From NCBI GenBank assembly GCA_035354435.1, contig DAOQAY010000098.1, positions 1-11,066 of the forward strand: a stretch of DNA of 11,066 nt. Reading direction: 5' to 3'. Position numbers and translations under genes: made by a program. The DNA comes from JAKLDO01 sp035354435 (GTDB lineage Bacteria > UBP6 > UBA1177). Each line of letters begins with the position of its first letter. The stretch's first letter is position 1. Below the pieces are notes generated by a model, which saw nothing but the letters and a program-made list of their open reading frames with translations, had not been told where the DNA came from and ran no database searches. This document shows, piece by piece, positions 7,402 through 11,066 of the stretch.

Positions 7402-8595
7402 ATGAAAAAAGTCTTATTTCTTTTACTCACTCTCTATCTGTTCACGATCACTGCAGAAGACTCAATAAAAGAAGAAGACCGGGAATCACTTTCAGAACTT
7501 ATAACCGATTTAACAAGCAAAGAACCTGCTAAAAAGCTCAATGATATTAAGGTGTGGCCTGGAGAAACATCGATCAGAGTCGCAATATATCCGAATGAAA
7601 AGGTCAAATACAAATACAATCTCCTTAAAGGCGAAAAAGACGACAGGATATACATTGATCTTATTTCAGTGGACGGTGACGGTTTTTCACTTCCCGATGT
7701 AAAATACGATTCATTCTTAAAAGGTATCAGGCTCGGGAAAAAAGATAACGGGTTGAGGATTGTTCTCGACACAGGAAAAGTTGAAAGCTACAATGTGATG
7801 GAAATGGAAGAACCATGGAGAATCGTCATTGATTATTATGGAAAAAAACCCGTCGAACCTGTCCGAACTGTCGAAACTGTTGAAAAGAACAAACTTACAA
7901 AACAAGGACCGGAAAAGAAAAAAACTGTTGTAGTTATCGATCCCGGGCATGGCGGAAAAGATCCAGGAGCAGTTGTAAAAGGTCTTTATGAAAAGGACAT
8001 CGTTTTAAAACTGGCACAGAAAATAAAAAAGATGTCCTCAAAATATGACGACATCGAAGTTAAACTTACAAGAGATACTGATATTTTTCTTCCACTTGAA
8101 GAAAGAGCGGCCATAGCAAACACTATGAACGGCGGGCTTTTTATTTCAATACATGCGAATGCTTTTTCAAATAAGAATATAGGTGGAGTCGAAGTCTATC
8201 ATCTTGATAACACAAGAGATAATTACACCGATAAGCTTGCCATGGTGGAAAATAAGATTTCCGATACAAATTCACTTTTAAACACAATTCTGGTTGACAT
8301 GACAATGAGCTATTATATAAAAGACAGCCTTAACTATGCTACAACACTGGGAATATCACTCAAAGACAATCTGAAGCCTTATGATGTCAAAGTGCGAGGA
8401 TTTAAAAAAGGCGCTCTGTTTTATGTTCTTGTCGGAGCAAGAATGCCTTCGCTCCTTCTTGAGATAGGATACCTGACAAATGTAAAAGAAAAATCCTTAC
8501 TGAAAAAGGATAGTTATATAGAAATGCTCGCAAAAACTGTTCTCGATTCTGTTCATAAAACTCTGAGAAGCGGTGCTGTGAGTGAAGAAAAATAA
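7402..8595 (+). CDS. N-acetylmuramoyl-L-alanine amidase, AMIN plus Amidase_3 (AmiC-like)
   Basis: Cleaves the bond between MurNAc and the stem peptide in peptidoglycan, in the periplasm. 397 aa. A signal peptide (residues 1 to about 18) is followed by an acidic spacer and an AMIN targeting domain at about 46-147 (IKVWPGETSIRVAI ... WRIVIDYYG). After a linker comes the zinc amidase domain at about 174-390. Zinc ligands are His183 (IDPGHGG), Glu197 (LYEKDI) and His251 (SIHANA); the catalytic Glu is Glu354 (LLLEIGYLTN). Between His251 and Glu354 there is an extra segment of about 60-70 residues that lines up with E. coli AmiC (compare MTMSYYIKDSLNYA with MFDMVQSLTIADSLKF). In AmiB/AmiC this region holds the helix that blocks the active site until a LytM activator binds. 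That fits control by the NlpD-like protein at 3177-3905. The ATG directly follows the upstream TAA with no strong ribosome site, suggesting coupling. Confidence 0.93.
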   Translation: MKKVLFLLLTLYLFTITAEDSIKEEDRESLSELITDLTSKEPAKKLNDIKVWPGETSIRVAIYPNEKVKYKYNLLKGEKDDRIYIDLISVDGDGFSLPDVKYDSFLKGIRLGKKDNGLRIVLDTGKVESYNVMEMEEPWRIVIDYYGKKPVEPVRTVETVEKNKLTKQGPEKKKTVVVIDPGHGGKDPGAVVKGLYEKDIVLKLAQKIKKMSSKYDDIEVKLTRDTDIFLPLEERAAIANTMNGGLFISIHANAFSNKNIGGVEVYHLDNTRDNYTDKLAMVENKISDTNSLLNTILVDMTMSYYIKDSLNYATTLGISLKDNLKPYDVKVRGFKKGALFYVLVGARMPSLLLEIGYLTNVKEKSLLKKDSYIEMLAKTVLDSVHKTLRSGAVSEEK

Positions 8596-8596
8596 A

Positions 8597-8602
8597 AGGA
8601 GG
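8597..8602 (+). promoter_or_regulatory. Ribosome binding site deciding the start at 8609
   Basis: AGGAGG lies 6 nt before ATG 8609, the strongest site in the window. An in-frame GTG at 8582, inside the amidase gene, would add a nine-residue basic extension and lacks such a site, so the ATG is preferred. Confidence 0.8.
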
Positions 8603-8608
8603 GAAAGA

Positions 8609-10468
8609 ATGGAAAAGTGTTTAATTGCAGTATTATTAACCATTTTCATGCTGTTTGTTGCAGGCTGTGACGATAAAAAAAGCTCTCCGGCCGATTCTGA
8701 AAACACTGATGAAAATACCGGAGATTCAGATTCAAATTTAGATTCAGATGAAGATACCGCCTTTCCTGATGAAGATGATTTTAACGATTCAATTTTTGGA
8801 GAAATGGTACAAAACCCGAGTGGCAATATTCCTCTTTCCGCATCAGTCAAAATTATTTTGAAAGAAGCAGCAAAAATAAAAGTTTATGTTGCAGATATAA
8901 AAGAAGGTGTCGCACCGTTTTCAAGAGAATATGCCCCGTCAGGAGATGCTGAAGAATACTCCGTTCCTGTTTTAGGGCTGTTCCCCGATAAGAAAAATCT
9001 TGTTGCAGTAATGGTATTTGATACAGATAACAGTCTTATCGGAAAAAAGACTTTCGAAATAACAACAGAAGCTCTTCCGAAAGATTTCCCTACTGTGGAA
9101 ATGGAAGGAACAATTGATAGCGGCTGGACTATTGTAAACTATCTCAGAACGCCCAGATCAAGACCTGAAATGAGTGAAATTGCAATTGATGAACTCGGCA
9201 GAATCCGCTGGTACACTGATTTTCCTTTTTCAAATGCCTTTCCTCTTACACTCAAGGACAATACTTTTTATACATCCGACGGAGAAAACACTCTTTATAA
9301 GTTTGATTTCATGGGCTACGAATTAGGGAAATGGGATATTACAGAACACGGATTCACAAAAATTCACCATGAGATTTTCATCAAGGATGACGGCAACATT
9401 ATCCTCGGAGTCAGCAAAACCGATGATTCGTGGATTGAAGACAGAATGATTGAAATCAATCCTGAAACCAACCAGTTGCGCGGGACATGGAATCTTACAA
9501 AAATTTTCCCTGATATTTGCGATCTGCATTATGATATGCCTCTTTCCGCAGCAGACGATCCGGCAGGAAAGACCAATAATCCTATTCACCATAACGCTGC
9601 ATGGTATCAAAGCGATGATGATTCCATAATTGTAGGCTCACAAACTTCAGGAATTGCAAAAATAACCCATTCCGGCTATTTGAAATGGTTCCTTGCACCT
9701 CACATTACCGCCTATATTGATGATGCAGACAACGATGGCGTGAGCGATTCTCTTGTTGATGGCTACAATGCTGCCGATCCGACAACAATGGTCGGTGATT
9801 TTAAAGGTGACAAATATACAGAAGACAGAATGCCGATTGACGGAAAACCGCATGAAGACTACTCCCAGCTTGACTGGAGATATCCTGAATTTCTTCTGAC
9901 TCCTGTCGATTCAGAAGGCAGGACTATAACAGACAATGAAATTCTCATGGGATTTGCAAACCACAAAGACTTTGTATGGCCGTCCAGAGAACACAACCCT
10001 ACAATTCTTAAAAACGGCAATCTTCTGATTTTTGACAATGGTCTGGCTAGAAATTTTACTTATCCACCAGTTTCGCAGAATCACTACAGCAGAGCCGTTG
10101 AATTTGAAATAACTTCTGACAAAACAGATGGTTACGGCGGAACTGTCAAACAGGTGTGGGAATATATTATAAATGAAGATCCTTTATGGTACGGACTCGG
10201 ACTGATAGTCGGAAGCGCATCGGAACTTGAAAATGGGAACAGACTGATCGTGTCAGGCTCTATCGGAAGCACTTTTATTCCTGATTTGTTAAGACCGTTT
10301 TATGGCGAAGGACCGATTGGTGCACTTATTATTGAAGTTGACCCCAAAACAAATACCGAAGCAAATAGAATGTTTTTAAAAAGATATATTGACGATACAG
10401 ACTATCCTAATACCGAATTCTCGGCATACAGAGCGAACAGATTCGAACTTATTGGTGTTTTGAAATAA
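8609..10468 (+). CDS. Arylsulfotransferase (ASST)-fold lipoprotein
   Basis: 619 aa. The signal peptide ends in lipobox VAGC (Cys20); Asp follows, then an Asp/Glu/Ser-rich linker to about residue 65. An N-terminal beta domain of Arylsulfotran_N type (ending at the block VPVLGLFPDKKN, about 119-130) precedes a beta-propeller ASST domain. Blocks matching the family are HHEIFIKDDGN (253-263), IHHNAAWYQSDDDSIIVGS (326-344), EHNPTILKNGNLLIFDNG (461-478) and the C-terminal AYRANRFEL. His462 corresponds to the nucleophile His436 of E. coli AssT, and His253/254 and His327/328 to other active-site His. The position of AssT Arg374 reads Gln345, and the AssT disulfide pair is absent: the mature protein has only Cys304 besides the lipidated Cys. 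About 55 extra residues separate Gln345 and His462, including a Ca-binding-type loop. Known ASSTs move sulfate between phenols in the periplasm; activity and substrate here are uncertain. No dsbL/dsbI neighbours are seen. Confidence 0.82.
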   Translation: MEKCLIAVLLTIFMLFVAGCDDKKSSPADSENTDENTGDSDSNLDSDEDTAFPDEDDFNDSIFGEMVQNPSGNIPLSASVKIILKEAAKIKVYVADIKEGVAPFSREYAPSGDAEEYSVPVLGLFPDKKNLVAVMVFDTDNSLIGKKTFEITTEALPKDFPTVEMEGTIDSGWTIVNYLRTPRSRPEMSEIAIDELGRIRWYTDFPFSNAFPLTLKDNTFYTSDGENTLYKFDFMGYELGKWDITEHGFTKIHHEIFIKDDGNIILGVSKTDDSWIEDRMIEINPETNQLRGTWNLTKIFPDICDLHYDMPLSAADDPAGKTNNPIHHNAAWYQSDDDSIIVGSQTSGIAKITHSGYLKWFLAPHITAYIDDADNDGVSDSLVDGYNAADPTTMVGDFKGDKYTEDRMPIDGKPHEDYSQLDWRYPEFLLTPVDSEGRTITDNEILMGFANHKDFVWPSREHNPTILKNGNLLIFDNGLARNFTYPPVSQNHYSRAVEFEITSDKTDGYGGTVKQVWEYIINEDPLWYGLGLIVGSASELENGNRLIVSGSIGSTFIPDLLRPFYGEGPIGALIIEVDPKTNTEANRMFLKRYIDDTDYPNTEFSAYRANRFELIGVLK

Positions 10469-10486
10469 AATGATTAGTAATGTCTT

Positions 10487-11066
10487 ATGAAAATAATCTT
10501 TAACGAACACATTCTTACAGTATTGCTGCTTTTTACAGTCTACTCGTTTCTCGGATGGATAATTGAAGTCATTTACAGGTTTATTATAGACAAAAAGTTG
10601 CTGAACCCCGGGTTTTTTTACGGACCGTATCTTCCAATTTACGGATTTTCCGCTCTTGCAGTAACATTTATGACAGATATTACCGGAAACTGTGTACTTG
10701 TAATATTATCAGGCACACTGTTTGTCACACTTCTTGAATATATTGCCGGAACAGTGACGGAGAACTACTTCGGAATGAAACTGTGGGACTATTCGGATGA
10801 AAAATTCAATATAAAAGGAAGGATATGCCTTAAATATTCTGTTTTGTGGGCAATCCTCATAACAATATTTATCTTTATCATTCACCCTTACATATTAAAA
10901 AAAATTGTTGCAATTCCATTCTCTTATAAAATATTTGTCACGGTATTTCTATCAGGAATCTACTTCCATGACATAATACTCACGACATTAATGATACTGA
11001 ACATCAAAAAATTCATAGAAAAATTCAACAGTGAAGAAATAACTTTTGATCTGATAAAAGCACAGC
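10487..11066 (+). CDS. CmpB-like integral membrane protein ('putative ABC-transporter type IV' family), 3' end outside window
   Basis: The ATG at 10487 opens a frame with no stop up to the right edge (193 codons), so it is truncated there. The protein begins with a membrane helix (LLLFTVYSFLGWIIEVIY), then the family signature NPGFFYGPYLPIYG, a second and third helix, LLEYIAGTVTENYFGMKLWDYSD and FNIKGRICLKYSVLWA, followed by further hydrophobic segments. These are the hallmarks of the Pfam family once called DUF1113 (ABC_trans_CmpB), multi-spanning inner-membrane proteins of unproved function, best known from Firmicutes. No ATP-binding partner lies in the visible part. The gene follows the ASST-like lipoprotein after 18 nt, with no clear ribosome site, and the codon pattern resembles that of its neighbours. 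Confidence 0.85.
   Translation, partial: MKIIFNEHILTVLLLFTVYSFLGWIIEVIYRFIIDKKLLNPGFFYGPYLPIYGFSALAVTFMTDITGNCVLVILSGTLFVTLLEYIAGTVTENYFGMKLWDYSDEKFNIKGRICLKYSVLWAILITIFIFIIHPYILKKIVAIPFSYKIFVTVFLSGIYFHDIILTTLMILNIKKFIEKFNSEEITFDLIKAQ

Noticed and set aside
1..11066. CRISPR arrays, tRNA or rRNA genes, transposases, integrase or attachment sites
   Set aside because: No regularly spaced repeats, cloverleaf-like sequences, rRNA-like blocks or recombinase motifs were found on either strand by eye.

Overview
The window carries nine protein-coding genes, all on the + strand and tightly packed. It looks like the chromosome of a diderm (Gram-negative-type) bacterium: there are two predicted lipoproteins with lipoboxes, a predicted outer-membrane beta-barrel ending in Phe, and an NlpD-like/AMIN-amidase pair of the kind that splits septal murein under an outer membrane. 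I cannot name the lineage. The Asp/Glu/Ser-rich linker after the lipid-anchor Cys of the sulfotransferase-like lipoprotein is of a type common in uncultured and delta-proteobacterial-like groups, but that is only a hint. No tRNA, rRNA, CRISPR array, insertion sequence or clear Rho-independent terminator was seen.

Region 1 (1-2180): the 3' part of a very AT-rich gene for a KAP-family P-loop NTPase. Its reading frame is open to the left edge and its Walker A motif lies near that edge, so the true start is outside the window. Its composition differs sharply from the next genes, suggesting an acquired, possibly defence-related gene.

Region 2 (2181-3905): a predicted extended -10 promoter, then pyrD (class 1B dihydroorotate dehydrogenase). 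By a TAATG overlap this leads into a LysM plus degenerate-LytM lipoprotein of NlpD type. The last codons of the latter form a perfect 8-bp palindrome that looks like a dispersed REP-type repeat.

Region 3 (3906-11066): a candidate sigma-70 promoter followed by an apparent operon with overlaps or gaps of 0-18 nt: thiI (tRNA 4-thiouridine synthase, short form without rhodanese), lipA (lipoyl synthase), an unrecognised outer-membrane beta-barrel protein, an AMIN-domain N-acetylmuramoyl-L-alanine amidase, a lipoprotein of the arylsulfotransferase (ASST) fold, and a membrane protein of the CmpB / 'putative ABC-transporter type IV' family cut by the right edge.

How they work together: housekeeping enzymes (pyrimidine, tRNA thiolation, lipoate) are interleaved with envelope genes. 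The most coherent theme is envelope biogenesis. A catalytically dead LytM factor and an amidase that keeps the AmiC-type regulatory insertion sit within about 3.5 kb of each other and probably form an activator-enzyme pair for cell separation. The beta-barrel and ASST-like lipoprotein are surface or periplasmic proteins of unproved role in the same transcript.
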